DNA of 64,000 nucleotides, taken from positions 6,125,261-6,189,260 of the forward strand of contig NC_041002.1 of the NCBI RefSeq assembly GCF_004193775.1, in the 5' to 3' direction. The notes beneath the pieces are model-generated. The model was not told the origin of the DNA, ran no database searches, and was given only the letters and a program-made list of their open reading frames with translations. The position numbers and the translations under genes are program-made. Positions within the stretch are counted from its first letter, which is position 1, and each line of letters begins with the position of its first letter. Below, piece after piece: positions 1 to 11,414 of the stretch. Origin of the DNA: Glycine soja. Lineage: Eukaryota; Streptophyta; Magnoliopsida; Fabales; Fabaceae.

Positions 1-577
1 CAGGATGATGGGGAAATTGAAGGGGATGTGAATCATCGCATTCAAGCAGGATGGATGAAATGGAGAAAAGCATCGGGGGTGTTATGTGATGCAAAGGTAC
101 CGATCAAGCTAAAGGGAAAGTTTTATCGGACTGCGGTAAGACCGGCGATTTTGTACGGAACAGAATGTTGGGCGGTCAAGAGCCAACATGAGAATAAAGT
201 AGGTGTAGCGGAGATGAGGATGTTGCGGTGGATGTGTGGTAAGACTCGATAGGATAAAATTAGAAACGAAGCTATTAGAGAGAGGGTTGGAGTAGCGCCT
301 ATTGTAGAGAAGATGGTGGAAAATAGACTTAGGTGGTTTGGGCATGTAGAGAGAAGACCGGTAGACTCTGTAGTGAGGAGAGTAGACCAGATGGAGAGAA
401 GACAAACAATTCGAGGCAGAGGAAGACCCAAAAAGACTATAAGAGAGGTTATCAAAAAGGATCTCGAAATGAATGGTTTGGATAGAAGTATGGTACTTGA
501 TAGAACATTATGGCGGAAGTTGATCCATGTAGCCGACCCCACCTAGTGGGATAAGGCGTTGTTGTTGTTGTTGTTGT
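1..577 (+). pseudogene. 3' end of an RTE-clade LINE (reverse transcriptase C-terminus)
   Basis: The reading frame matches the last ~180 residues of the complete RTE at 37431-40593 almost residue for residue ([25 protein letters not shown], ending HVADPT). It enters from the left edge of the window. The CAG codon after KTR is TAG at 250-252, so the frame is broken, and it then resumes to its own stop at 544-546. The copy ends in a short GTT microsatellite (about 559-577), the simple-repeat tail typical of RTE elements in place of poly(A). It abuts copia LTR sequence at 579, so it probably inserted into that LTR. This copy keeps the final tryptophan-containing C-terminus that the long copy has lost. 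Confidence 0.9.
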
Positions 578-578
578 A

Positions 579-859
579 GTTCAATGATTACATCAACATG
601 TGACTCATCTATATATGCAAAATTTTCAATAATCTTATGATCAAGAACTGTTTAGATTAAAATTAGAACATACTTGTTTCTCATTATCATAATCTCTATT
701 ATAATAACAAGTCTTTAATTTTAATCAATGACATTATCAAATGGACCATTTAATCAAATAGTGAAATATGACAATGAAAATAAAATAATATTTTATTATT
801 AAAATTAGAATTGATTACATGATGACTTGGATCATGGACATACAAATTTATTCCCAACA
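579..859 (-). repeat. Remnant of 3' LTR of copia element 1
   Basis: This sequence is homologous to the inner part of the right LTR at 5468-6997. The match begins at GTTCAATGAT (579; 6639 in the other copy) and runs to CCCAACA at 859. About 100 bp present in the right copy are missing. It is followed by AATCTCCCACTTGCC, the reverse complement of a copia polypurine tract, which fixes the minus orientation. The outer part of this LTR lies beyond the RTE insertion, outside the window or lost. Confidence 0.8.
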
Positions 860-926
860 ATCTCCCACTTGCCTAGAGCCAATCATTCACGAACTTCATT
901 CCTAATTCTCATTTGTGCTTGTCAAA

Positions 927-1844
927 CTATTTTATGTCAAGCGCCTTGGTGAAGGGATCTGTTGCATTCTCCTTTCCATCTACCTTTCCAATCTTAACGT
1001 CACCACGTTCTATTATCTCTTTAATCAAGTGATACCTTCGCAAAATATGTTTAGACTTCTGGTGTGATCTTGGTTCCTTTACTTCAGCAATAGCCCCATT
1101 ATTGTCGCACAATAATGGGACTGACTCTTCTATTGAAGGAACCACACCAAGTTCAAATATGAACTTTTTTATCCAAACAGCTTCTTTAGCGGCTTCACTT
1201 GCCGCTATATATTCTACTTCAATAGTTGAATCTGCTATCATAACTTGCTTGGAACTTTTCCAACTTACTGCACCACTATTTAAAGTGAAAACATATCCTG
1301 AAATGGATTTGCTATCATCTTTTTCTGATGCAAAGTTTGCATCAATATAACCCTTCAGTTTCAATTCAGAGTCTCCATAAATGAGGAATTGGTCTTTAGT
1401 TCTTCTTAAGTACTTAAGTATGGTCTTAACCATTTTCCAATGTTCCTCACCAGGGTTTGCTTGATATCGACTAGTTACACCTAGTGCATAAGCGACATCA
1501 GGACGTGTACAAGTCATGGTGTACATGATAGCTCCTACTGCACTAGCATATGGTACTTTACTCATGCGTTCTCTTTCTTCAGGAGTTGTTGGACAATTCT
1601 CCCCACTAAGAGTAATTCCAACACCTACAGGCAAATAGCCTCGTTTGGAATTATCCATGTTATATCTCTTTAAGATAGTATCAATGTACATAGATTGGGA
1701 GAGTCCAAGCAACCTTTTAGATCTATCTCTATAAATCTTTATACCTAGAATATAGACTGCTTCTCCCAAATCCTTCATGGAGAATTGTTCTGATAGCCAA
1801 ATCTTTGTGCCTTGCAAATTGCAATGTTGGTATGTCATTTCCAA
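927..1844 (-). pseudogene. copia 1: reverse transcriptase C-terminus and RNase H
   Basis: A 305-residue frame starts in the reverse transcriptase (QFSMKDLGEAVYILGIKIY) and passes through KVPYASAVGAIMYTMTCTRPD into an RNase H domain. That domain includes YIDANFAS, SGYVF, SWKSSKQ, a degenerate ADSTIEVEYIA, LLCDNNGAI and a C-terminal KENATDPFTKAL. These are standard copia landmarks. The domain would degrade the RNA strand during reverse transcription. It is joined to the upstream RT frame by a frameshift at about 1810-1844. Confidence 0.88.
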
Positions 1845-2580
1845 TTAGTAATATGTCATCTACATATAACACTAAGAAAATAATTGCACTCCCACTGACC
1901 TTTTGGTAAACACATGGCTCTTCCTCACATTTAACAAACTCGAACTTTTCGATTGTCTTATTAAGAATGTTCCAACTTCTAGAAGCTTGTTTCAATCCAT
2001 ATATAGATCGTTGCAACTTGCAAACTTCATTACAACCAGCCAATAATGTGAATCCTTCAGGTTGTGTCATGTATACTTCCTCTTTCAACTCACCATTAAG
2101 GAAAGTTTTTTTCACATCCACTTGTCATATCTCATAATCATAGTATGCTGCTATGGCAAGTAGAATCCGAATTGACTTGAGCATTGCCACAGGAGAAAAT
2201 GTTTCGTCATAATCTATTCCTTCCTGTTGACGATATCCTTTAGCAACAAGGCGAGCTTTATAGGTCTCGACCTTTCCATCTGCTTCAATCTTTTTTCTTG
2301 TAAACCCATTTACAACAATTGGTTTTATATCCTTTGAAGCTTCAACTAAAGTCCATACTTTGTTGATCTTCATTGATTCTATTTCAGATTCCATGGTTTT
2401 TTGCCATTTATTGCAATCTAAGCTTCTCATGGCCTCTTTATAGCTCTTAGGGTCATCATCATTATGATAAACCTCATTTGACATGTCATCTTTCACCATT
2501 AAATTTAATTTATCAGGTGCATGATGCATTCGAGTAGATCTTCTAAGAGGTTCTTGTGTTGGGTTCAAAGGTTGCTGCAA
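1729..2580 (-). pseudogene. copia 1: reverse transcriptase core
   Basis: Two same-frame pieces (2125-2580 and 1729-2121) together make the RT fingers and palm. Seen are MKINKVWTLVEA, YKARLVAKGYRQQEGIDYDETFSPVA, then KKTFLNGELKEEVYMTQPEGF, YGLKQASRSWN and the catalytic YVDDILLIG. The pieces are separated by a TGA at about 2122-2124 in place of the tryptophan expected in this family (DYEI-W-QMDVK). After IPTLQ the frame shifts and RT continues in the frame of the 927-1844 entry. The catalytic aspartates are still present, but the polyprotein cannot be read through. Confidence 0.9.
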
Positions 2581-2735
2581 TTGTTCTAAGATTGGTTCAT
2601 TAACTTCTTCTTGAACAACGACTTGTTCTTAAACAATAGCTGGTTCTTGAGCCATAATCGTTTGAGTTGAAGAGCTATGTCCTAATTTCAAAACATCAAA
2701 GAAAGGCTTCTCAGTTTCCATCTCTTGTTCTTGAG

Positions 2736-2948
2736 TTATGCTATATCATTGGTGACTTGAGTCTCATCAAGCTCAATTTCTTTACCATGGTTTCCTTCTA
2801 CAAGAAACTCTCTTTCCAAAAAGGTTGCTCCTCTTGCCACAAACACTTTATGGTTAGAAGGTTGGTAGAAATAATATCCCATTGTTTCTTTAGGATAACC
2901 AATGAATCTACACTTATCAGACCTTGCCTCAAGTTTATCTATTTGCAA
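2736..2948 (-). pseudogene. copia 1: integrase C-terminal region
   Basis: This short frame contains KCRFIGYPKETMGYYFYQP and KVFVARGATFLE. They match the conserved copia integrase C-terminal segment (FIGYPxxxKGYxFY...VFVSRDVxFxE). It lies in order between the integrase core (3153-4007) and RT (2580). Flanking frames 2580-2736 and 2948-3153 are broken. Confidence 0.75.
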
Positions 2949-3152
2949 TCTTTTAACATAAGCAGGGCAACCCTAGACCTTGATGTGTTTAAGACTTGGT
3001 TTCTTTCCTTTCCATATCTCATATGGAGTTGTAGAGACTGCTTTTGTAGGAACTTTATTTAGCAAGTAGGCTGCTGCTTCTAAAGCATATCCCCATAAGT
3101 TTAATGGAAGATCGATGAACCCCATCATGGATCTAACCATATCTAGTAAGGT

Positions 3153-4007
3153 TCAATTTCTTCTTTCAGATACATCATTGCGTTGTGGTGTTCCCGGAGG
3201 TTTCCACTGAGAGAAAATCCCATTCTCCTTTAGATAGTCAATAAAGTTATCACTGAGATATTCTCCTCTTCTATCAGATCTAAGCATTTTGATGCTTTTA
3301 CTAGTTTGCTTTTCTACTTCACTATGAAATCTTTTAAACATTTCAAATGATTCAGATTTATGTTTCATAAGATACAAAAATTCATATCTAGACATATCAT
3401 CAGAGAAGGTGATAAAATAAGAATATCCTCCTTTGGCTTGAATCTTCATGGGCCCATAAACATCTGCATGAATTAGTTCTAATAACTCATAAGCTCTTTC
3501 TCCACTTCCAATAAATGGAGATTTAGTCATTTTTCCTTTGAGATAAGATTCACAAGTTTCATATGATTCATAATCATAATTATCAAGGTAACCTTCCTTG
3601 TGAAACTTGTTAATTCTTTTCTCGCCAATGTGACCTAGCCTACAATGCCAAAGATATGTTTTATTTACTTGATTATCTCTTTTTCTTTTGAAACTAGAAG
3701 AAACATGCATAATCGAGTTATGATTCACATCGAGTAAGACATAGATGCCGCATTGGAGATAACCATTCACATATAAATCATCATCGTGATAAATTGAACA
3801 AATGTTATTATTAAAGATAATGCGAAAACCTCGCTTGTCCAACATGGAAATTGAAATAATTTTGAAATAAATTTCAGAACATAATAACAATCTTCTAATA
3901 CTAGTACTTTGCCAGTAGACATTATAAAAGAAATTGATCCTAAAGCTAAGGCGGCAACATTTGCTCCATTCCCTACTTGTAGATTTATTTCTCCTTTCTT
4001 CAATCAT
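3153..4007 (-). pseudogene. copia 1: GAG-pre-integrase and integrase core
   Basis: The frame holds the pre-integrase zinc-binding segment (LWHCRLGHIGEKRINKFH, then CESYLKGKMTKSPF) and the catalytic core. Candidate DDE residues are visible in LIHADVYGPM, MLRSDRRGEYLSDNF and GTPQRNDVSERRN. The usual glycine-rich DNGGE is altered to DRRGE and NGVSERRN to NDVSERRN, in line with decay. This enzyme would insert the cDNA into host DNA. The N-terminal part overlaps the protease end in another frame (3767-4003), marking a frameshift. Confidence 0.88.
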
Positions 4008-4261
4008 CTAGTTATTTGTAGTCCCTGCAACGTATTGCAAATATTAAAACTACTGCCTGTATCTAATACCCACATTGAAGAATCAGTGACAGTTAAAGAA
4101 ATCATGAAAACATTTTTTATTAATGTCTTACCTTGTTTCTTGTTTTTCAAAGAATCAAGATACTTCTTGCAATTTCTCTTCCAGTGACCTTTCTCCTTAC
4201 AGAAGAAACATTCAACATCAGTTTGGTCAATCTTGTTCCTTTTGTTCTTGGGTTTGGTCAT
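4004..4261 (-). pseudogene. copia 1: gag zinc knuckle and protease start
   Basis: The CCHC knuckle is seen as CFFCKEKGHWKRNC. It is followed by WVLDTGSSFNIC, the aspartic-protease active site (DTGS). The segment joins gag (4258-4905) to the integrase frame. The protease would process the Gag-Pol polyprotein. It is cut short by a stop after LQGLQITR. Confidence 0.88.
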
Positions 4262-4905
4262 ACCACCCTTAGGTCCAAGATCTTCCTTTTTGGTACTTTG
4301 TCTTTCTTCTTGGAGCTCTTGCCAACTACCATGACAGTTCCTTTCTTCTCAGAAGCAATTTGATTCTCATAATCAATTAGCAGATTAAGCATCTCATGCA
4401 AGTCACAACTCATCTTATTCATGTTGAAATTCACAATAAATTGTGAAAATGAATCAAAAAGTGATTGCATAATCAAATCTTGAGAAAGATCTTTCCCAAG
4501 AGTGCATCCCAACTTCTCAAGTTGTTCTATGAGATCAATCATCTTAAGAACATGGGGTCCAACCTTTTCATTTGCAACAAGTGAGGATCTAAACAGGGCC
4601 TTAGATAATTGAAATCTAGTCGTCCTGCTTTGACCACCATACATCTTCTTAAGATGTTCGACGATCTCATATGGGTCTATGTCTTGATGTTGCCTCTGGA
4701 GTTCTGAACTCATTGATGCCAAGATAATGCACTTAGTAGTAAGGCACTCAACTAGGTATTTTTGAAAAACCTTGGTTGCTTCAACATCACTCAGATCAGG
4801 TGCTTCCATGGGAGGCTTATCAATAGTGTCAATAAGCTTCTCATGCACGAGAACAATTCTCAAGTTGCGATACCAATCATCAAGTCGTTCCTTATGATTA
4901 AACAA
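4258..4905 (-). pseudogene. copia 1: Gag (UBN2-type)
   Basis: This 215-residue frame has the gag-polypeptide pattern of plant copia elements: LDDWYRNLRIVL near the start, then LKKMYGGQSRTTRFQLSKALF, MIDLIEQLEKLG, LPxS-like QSLFDSFSQFIVNFNMNK, and a lysine-rich end. Gag forms the virus-like particle. The start lies near the right end of the element, 550 bp from the PBS, as expected. The frame is the longest intact one in this element but lacks an obvious initiator methionine in good context. Confidence 0.85.
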
Positions 4906-5467
4906 TTTATTATGTAAGATAAATCAGATGAGAAACCTATTTATCATTTAGATATATAACAATTATATAATTACGCACATAGCATATATAAAAAAAAATT
5001 CTCTCAAATAATTGAACAAGATACAGTGCTTGAAGCGCATACCTCTTTTATATCACATATCCTAATGGCTGTCTTTCCATTAAATTAATATCCAGCAATT
5101 TGAAAATAAAAGAATTAATAACAAATTGCTCAAAATTGAAGGAAAGGTTTAATCTTTTAAAAGGAATCCAAATAAAATAAAAAAATCTTTATTCTCCTTT
5201 ATATAAAAATACCAACGTATATGATATGGAACACCTCCAGCAAATCAAGCACCGTATTAACAAACCAATTGCAAACATTCCACAGATTCAAAACAACATC
5301 CATGTAACAAGATTACAAATTGCACAAAAAAATTTAATTTGATTTGATAATGTAATCATGCAATCATAACAAGCAACATTACGTGTAAGTAAATAAAAAT
5401 TGAAACTTTTTTCAAATTTTTGTTAAATATAATTTAAATACAAAAGATCCATGGCTCTAACATCAAT
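4906..5467 (-). other. copia 1 untranslated leader and PBS
   Basis: AT-rich DNA with no reading frame, between gag and the 5' LTR. Its right end carries GCTCTAACATCA (5454-5465), a degenerate reverse complement of the initiator-Met tRNA primer site, two bases from the LTR start at 5468. Confidence 0.7.
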
Positions 5468-6997
5468 TGTAAGATAAAAGGTGTTCAAAAACACACATTG
5501 CGGAATAAAAGGATCTATTTTATATTTAAATTATATTATAAACATATGACATATTAAAAAGCGTACCTGTTGATGAGCTCTTGAAGCAAAAAAAATTATT
5601 CAATAATGTGAAGACTCTACGTGTATCCACACTGAAACTAATCTCTATTCATCAACAACTTTGACAAGTGAAAAAATAAGAATAGAGAAGTGATATTGTG
5701 ATTATTTCAACGTGCAGCCTAAGACTATTTATATCACGCTAAAGATACCAAATTTCTAATCAAATCAAAATCATTATTGATAGTATCCTTTTTTTAAGCT
5801 ATATTATTTCTTGTTACCTTTTATTGGTAACCATTTAACAATTAAAATTAAAATAATAATTGACCAAGTCAAACTTGTTCTAGCCGTCTTTTCAACCCAA
5901 ATTCCAAATACAAAATCATACATATTTGTTTATCTTCTTTCATCAAATCTTTCATATTATTTATATTTTCAGTACTAGCAAAAATATAATAATATTCTAC
6001 CTTTTTGAAATCAATTAATCATTTGATCATATTAAATTCTCTAATTTAATTAATCATCAAATATTAAAATAATTTCTTTAACAGAGATTAGAACACTCAT
6101 TTTTGTGTGACCCTGTAGGTTCAATACTAAGTCGATAATATATTAATCAAATTAATATATTAATCAAGGTAGGCGTCTAGTAACACTTCTTAACGTCCGG
6201 ATAGCATGAAGTAACATTTTACTTTCAAGAACCATTAGAAAAGTAGTGTAATAATTTCTTCCACTTTTATAACTCTGGGTTAATTCTAGAGTATGATATT
6301 ACTGTTAAATCCTTTTGAGTTAACTCATAATGACTTAAGAAATTCATTTTTTCTTTCATTTAATTTTCTAGCCAGGATATAATTTTATTCATAGAACTCA
6401 AACTCATTACCAAGAGTTGATTCTTGATTAATCATTAATTCTACATGTATTTAATCATATCCAATGTCCATTCAACAAGTGCTCTAAAGCATTAGGTGTC
6501 CAAAATCAAAATACAACAAATAACATGTTAATTACTATGACAATCTCAGGTCAAAAAAAACTATTATACATCTTCATGAGAATTTTCTATTGATAGTTTA
6601 TCATAAATTTTAACCATTAGAAAATTTCAATTGAGTCAGTTCAATGATCATATCAACATGTGACTCATCTATATATGCAAATTAATAAATGATATCTATT
6701 AATATTTATTCAATAAATACTATCACATATATATTAATCTATCCAGATTATTGATATCTTATTTACAATAATCTTATGATAAAAAATGTTTTAGATTAAA
6801 ATTAGAACAAACTTGTTTCTCATTATTATAATCTCTATTATAATAACAAGTCTTTAATTTTAATTAATGACATTATCAAATGGATCATTTAATCAAATAG
6901 TGAAATATGACATTAAAAATAAAATAATACTTTATTATTAAAATTAGAATTGATTACATGATGACTTGGATCGTGAGCATATAAATTTATTTCAAAC
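5468..6997 (-). repeat. 5' LTR of copia element 1 (about 1.5 kb)
   Basis: The sequence begins TGTAAGATAAAAGG two bases after the PBS. Its outer 360 bp repeat the remnant at 579-859 (for example GTTCAATGAT, CATCAACATGTGACTCATC, and ATTAAAATTAGAATTGATTACATGATGACTTGGATC). The right boundary near 6997 is inferred from where similarity to the other LTR ends. No target duplication could be seen because the left boundary is lost. Confidence 0.75.
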
Positions 6998-7194
6998 CGC
7001 CTATTTCTCAATATTGTGTATAAAAAAAAATTGGAAATATGCTCGAACATACAAAATTTGTCTTACAAGTTCATTGACCAAAACTGCAGTCGAAAGCAAC
7101 GCTTGATTTAACCAAATCTGTTTTATTTTGTAATTTTTATTTAATTTTTTTCAAACTGAATAAAATCACTTGTTTGGTACAATAATTCGTACTG

Positions 7195-7520
7195 GAATTC
7201 ATCCTAGAAATTGGATAGTACACTAGTTATATACGATCCTGAAAACTTTAATTATCCAAAGAAGTCAAATTTGATTTAGTAATTTTTACGTTCAAAAGAG
7301 ATCTAATTTTTTGTCAATTGATTGGAAATAATTTTGATGGGAAAATATAAAACAATTGAATTCATCCTAGAAATTGGATAGTACACTAGTTATATACGAT
7401 CCTGAAAACTTTAATTATCCAAAGAAGTCAAATTTGATTTAGTAATTTTTACGTTCAAAAGTGATCTAATTTTTTGTCAATTGATTGGAAATAATTTTGA
7501 TGGGAAAATATAAAACAATT
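7195..7520. repeat. 163-bp tandem duplication
   Basis: Two adjacent copies begin at GAATTCATCCTAG (7195 and 7358) and run through TTGATGGGAAAATATAAAAC. I see a single base difference (AAGAGATC versus AAGTGATC), so the duplication is recent. It lies in AT-rich DNA with no gene. Confidence 0.92.
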
Positions 7521-8373
7521 GAAACAAATATAAATTCATAGTATATTTGAAAATGATTAAATGTGGATGCATGAATAGCCATTTTAAAAATTATTTAAAT
7601 ATTATTAAAAAAAAAGAGAGTAGATAAACGCGTATTAAACTTGTATGGAAAAGCATATGATAGTCACTTCTATTATGAATGAAATTCGGCAAATCAGCAA
7701 TTATGCAATTTCTTTTCAAAAGATGTTTGGGATATGAGAATGACTGAATGAGACATGAGCCTCATACGTGTTCACCACCTTGCATGTAAAAAAAACAACA
7801 AATAAGTCAGAGAGAGCAATAATTTGTTCACTCAATACTATATAATTTCTTTACGTTGGTTTGGCATGAATGAAGGTGGAGAAAGTATGGAGTCTTCCAA
7901 TGGAGCTTTTCCAAAACCATAATAAGAAAATATCTACAATGCTAGAATTCTTTGTGTTTTTAAGATAAACTTGGAACTCATATTCGTTGTGTTGCGTGTT
8001 TCATTGAATTTTGTAAATTATTCCCTAGTGTTTGAAGTCTTCGTTTTAGAAGTTAGACCATGCTATGCTTGAATGTGATAAATAATGATTGAAGAAAAAA
8101 AAAGTCAAAATTATTTTAACTTTAATTTGAAAGATATATTTCTTACATATCATTTTTTTATATTATTTGAACCATTTGTTTTAAGCCAAAATAAATATTA
8201 AAATATATATTTCTTCTTGTAATGCCTCAAAAAGATGTAATAGAAATAATATTATTGTTTATTTTTCTTGAATGATATAGGATGAATGAAAAATTGCTTT
8301 TGTGGTGCATTTGAACGTTGAAATGAAGGTTTTTCTATTTAAATAATATTTTTAATTCAAAAACAAATAACAG

Positions 8374-8375
<2 letters not shown>

Positions 8376-8429
<54 letters not shown>
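8376..8429. repeat. (TA)n microsatellite
   Basis: An uninterrupted TA dinucleotide run of about 54 bp in A/T-rich DNA. Confidence 0.95.
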
Positions 8430-8433
<4 letters not shown>

Positions 8434-8950
8434 ATGATCTTTTAATTCTACACACGAAATATACAGGTTGAAAGAGTTAAAAACAAAATATATTATTAGG
8501 ATAAAAATTCATTTCATTATAACACAAAAAACATTAATTACATTAGAAACATTTTTTTTCTTTTCTTAACAAGTACGATTTATAACATGATAGCAAACAA
8601 TTTATATTTATTTATATAATAACTGTATTTCCTATAAATTTTGTATTTACTTTCCTGTTATTATATAAATAAATATAAATAAAATATTAAATATATTTAG
8701 TGTTTAAAAAATATTTAAAATGGTTTCACCTACTGAGGAATAGATTCAAAATTATTGTAAATATTATATTATTAATGTGGCAAGTGCCCAAAATTCTTCG
8801 TGAAGTAGTTAGCCAAGGTAGCTATCACTATCAGTGTCACTTACCAAGGTGATGCGTGTCCTGCCAAAAGGGTAGGTTTGAACTTTGAAAGTGAGAAGAT
8901 AAGGACTAACTTATAAAAGAGAATAACTTAACAGAAATAATAAGCTTAAA

Positions 8951-10303
8951 TAATCACTTTTTATCTCTAAATGTGTAATTCATTAATAAATATATTCTTG
9001 AAAGATGAAAATATAAAATTTAGTTTTTGAAAGTGTAAAAAGTGTGACAAATATATTCGGTCGTTAACTTTTGTCCGTCAGTGTTAATAAAATAACCTAT
9101 ATGACACAGAAAGACAAATTTATCATTAAAATGATTGTTAACATGATCATGTTAGATTAGACAAAAATGTTAATAAGATATCATTTTTTGACATAAATGT
9201 CAGTAATTTTTATTGAAAAAGAATGTAAGTGATTTTGTTTTGACTTAAATGTTAGTATGTTTTATTAGACCAAAATATCAATAAGTTATTATTATTGGAC
9301 GAAAATATCAATAATTTTTTATTAGACCTAAATATCAGTATATTTCTATTGGACTAATTTCTTAGACCCAAAATTTTATTTCATTTAAGGGTAAAACATA
9401 ATTTTATGATAAATTTTCGCAATTTTTTATCATTACAAGCATAACATTACAATAATCACTTAAAAAATATATTGGCAAATATAATTTAAAACAAACATAA
9501 TAATAATGATAATATTAATTTTCAACCATAATTTGTCTGTCACAATAAAAATTATCCAAAATAAACATTATAACAATGTACCAATCATTGCAAATTCTTT
9601 CAAATTATATTAATTAGTCAAAATCTACTATAAATAAAAGATAAATACATCTCATATTTTATTTCTTCAAATCTTGGCTATTTTATTAATATTGATGAAC
9701 GAAAGTTAACGGCCGAATATATTTGTTGCACTTTTTACACTTTTAGGAACTAAATTTTGTATTTTCATCTTTTAGGGACACATTTGTCAACGAATTACAT
9801 ATTCAGGAACAAAAGTGACTATTTATCCTATTCTTACTACTAAAGAGGGGGAAGACAAAAAGTCAATAAAATATTTTATAACAAATATGTCTCTTTTGTT
9901 TTCATCCTTTTCTTGTCTTCTCTTCACCTCCCGCACACAAGAGGGTTTGAGGGCCAAGTGTGAGAGAAAGACTAGGAGAGAAGTGAGGTTTGAGAGTTGG
10001 AGGAAGATGGTGGTGGTGGCGGCTAGCAATGGCGCGAGCAGAGCAAGGGTTTGCAGAAAGAGCTCGCGACAAATATGTCTCTATATTGACAATTGGAGAT
10101 GACCACGTTAACAATCATTTAAGTGATAAATTCGTCCATTTGTGTTACGTAAGTTATTTTATTAACAGTGATAGACGGAAGTTAACAGCCAGATATATTT
10201 GTCGTACTTTTTATACTTTCGGGAACTAAATTTTTTTGTATTTTCATCTTTTAGGGATGTATTTATCAGTGAATTACACATTCAGAGACAAAAATAACTA
10301 TTA
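8951..10303. mobile_element. Long inverted-repeat element with an extra internal arm
   Basis: Arm A (8951-9152) is the reverse complement of arm C (10098-10303) over about 205 bp. A shorter arm B (about 9678-9827) lies between them in the same orientation as C. Shared marks are a CACTTTTTA/TGTGTAATTC end, AAAGATGAAAATA, AAAAAGTG.GACAAATATAT and GTTAACTT..GTC. The interior between A and B has degenerate ATATCAATAATTTTTATTAGAC-type repeats. Between B and C is a GC-richer 270-bp piece. Long terminal inverted repeats suggest a non-autonomous Mutator-like or foldback element; A-B may be one element and C a neighbour. No matching target duplication was found. Confidence 0.65.
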
Positions 10304-11171
10304 AAAAAAAACAATAATCTTTGTGCTCGTGCTATGGTTATTAACTGGACAAGTCATCAACTACACCTAAACAATAGAATATCTTATTATGACATAATAT
10401 AAGTTTAGTATTTTATGTTACGATTACGAACAGTGTTTTATTTTATAATTTTTTTAATAAAAGATATAGATAATTTCAATTTGATAAAGTGTTTATGTAA
10501 ATAACGCAAATACATTTATAATTTTAATTTAATAATTTATGGTTTATGTGTTACATAAAATTATTGTTAAAATATAAATCTTATGTAAATGGTTAGACGT
10601 ATAAAATGAAAAAAAAATCATATAAATCAGTGAGAAAAATAAGTCAAAAATTTTAAATAATTATAAAGATAGATATTTTGTTTCACCACTTCTACAGTCT
10701 ATTTGCTGCTAGGTAGACAAGTATGAAGCATCGTTTTTGAAATCAATGCAAACCCAACCCATGGCAATTCTAATTAATTGGCCAGCAATTCTAATCTATC
10801 GTGTAAAAGAAATTATCCAATTATTTTTCTCGTTTATCGAACATTAAAAACGAATGTTTCTCGAAAAATTATTATTGAAAGTAATTCCATATGTACTCAT
10901 CATCCAACTATTCTCATGCTTTTATAACGTTTTCTGTTGAGAAAATGTTTCTGATCATTTTATAATTCTTAAGTCAAATTTTATTAGATGAAATTAAAAA
11001 ATAATCACTTAAGTCAAATTCTTATAAAGTTGTTGTATACTTATACAAAAATAACATTCATTTATAAATTATACGCACACATGAATTTAAATTTTACGTA
11101 TAAAGATAACATTTATTTGGATAAGAAGTTTAAGCTTTATTAATATGAAGTATATATATTGATTTTTCTTT
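10304..11171. other. AT-rich intergenic DNA
   Basis: No reading frame, repeat structure or element terminus is evident here. Confidence 0.6.
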
Positions 11172-11375
11172 TGTGTTATAAAAACATATCTATGCAAAGC
11201 CAAAGATGACTATGGAAACCAGAAGAATAGAGAGAAGAAGAAAATAGAGGAAAAAGAGAGTTTTGTGCTTATCTAATGTGTCACCTAATTCAGTTACATT
11301 CTCTTATAAGGTTATAATAGAAACTACACTAAGCTAATTCCCTAAACCTTAAAGTTCTAAGCCAACTATTAATAA
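11172..11375 (-). repeat. 3' LTR of copia element 2
   Basis: Starts TGTGTTATAAAAACATATC and ends near TATTAATAATTTC. It matches 15112-15370 with a ~60-bp gap. The right boundary is approximate. Confidence 0.7.
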
Positions 11376-11414
11376 TTTCTTCACCTTGGTTTGACTTTAA
11401 TTATCTTTCACAAC

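Larger units (their letters stand above)
579..6997 (-). mobile_element. Degenerate Ty1/copia LTR retrotransposon 1
   Basis: Read on the minus strand the order is LTR (5468-6997), PBS (5454-5465), gag, protease, integrase, reverse transcriptase, RNase H, PPT, LTR remnant. Integrase before reverse transcriptase is diagnostic of Ty1/copia. The PBS reads as a degenerate initiator-Met tRNA site (expected TGGTATCAGAGC; here two or three bases differ). Stops and frameshifts occur throughout pol and the two LTRs have diverged, so the element is old and cannot be autonomous. It is a gene-poor filler between the window edge and the AT-rich DNA to its right. Confidence 0.88.
7000..8950. other. AT-rich intergenic DNA
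   Basis: No gene-like reading frame is visible. The stretch contains the 163-bp tandem duplication (7195-7520) and the (TA)n tract (8376-8429), listed separately. The rest is low-complexity A/T-rich DNA with no recognisable element ends. Confidence 0.6.

Noticed and set aside
9815..10229. Small overlapping frames on both strands near a GC-richer patch
   Set aside because: No domain, no start context, and they cross the inverted-repeat arms; better explained as transposon interior.
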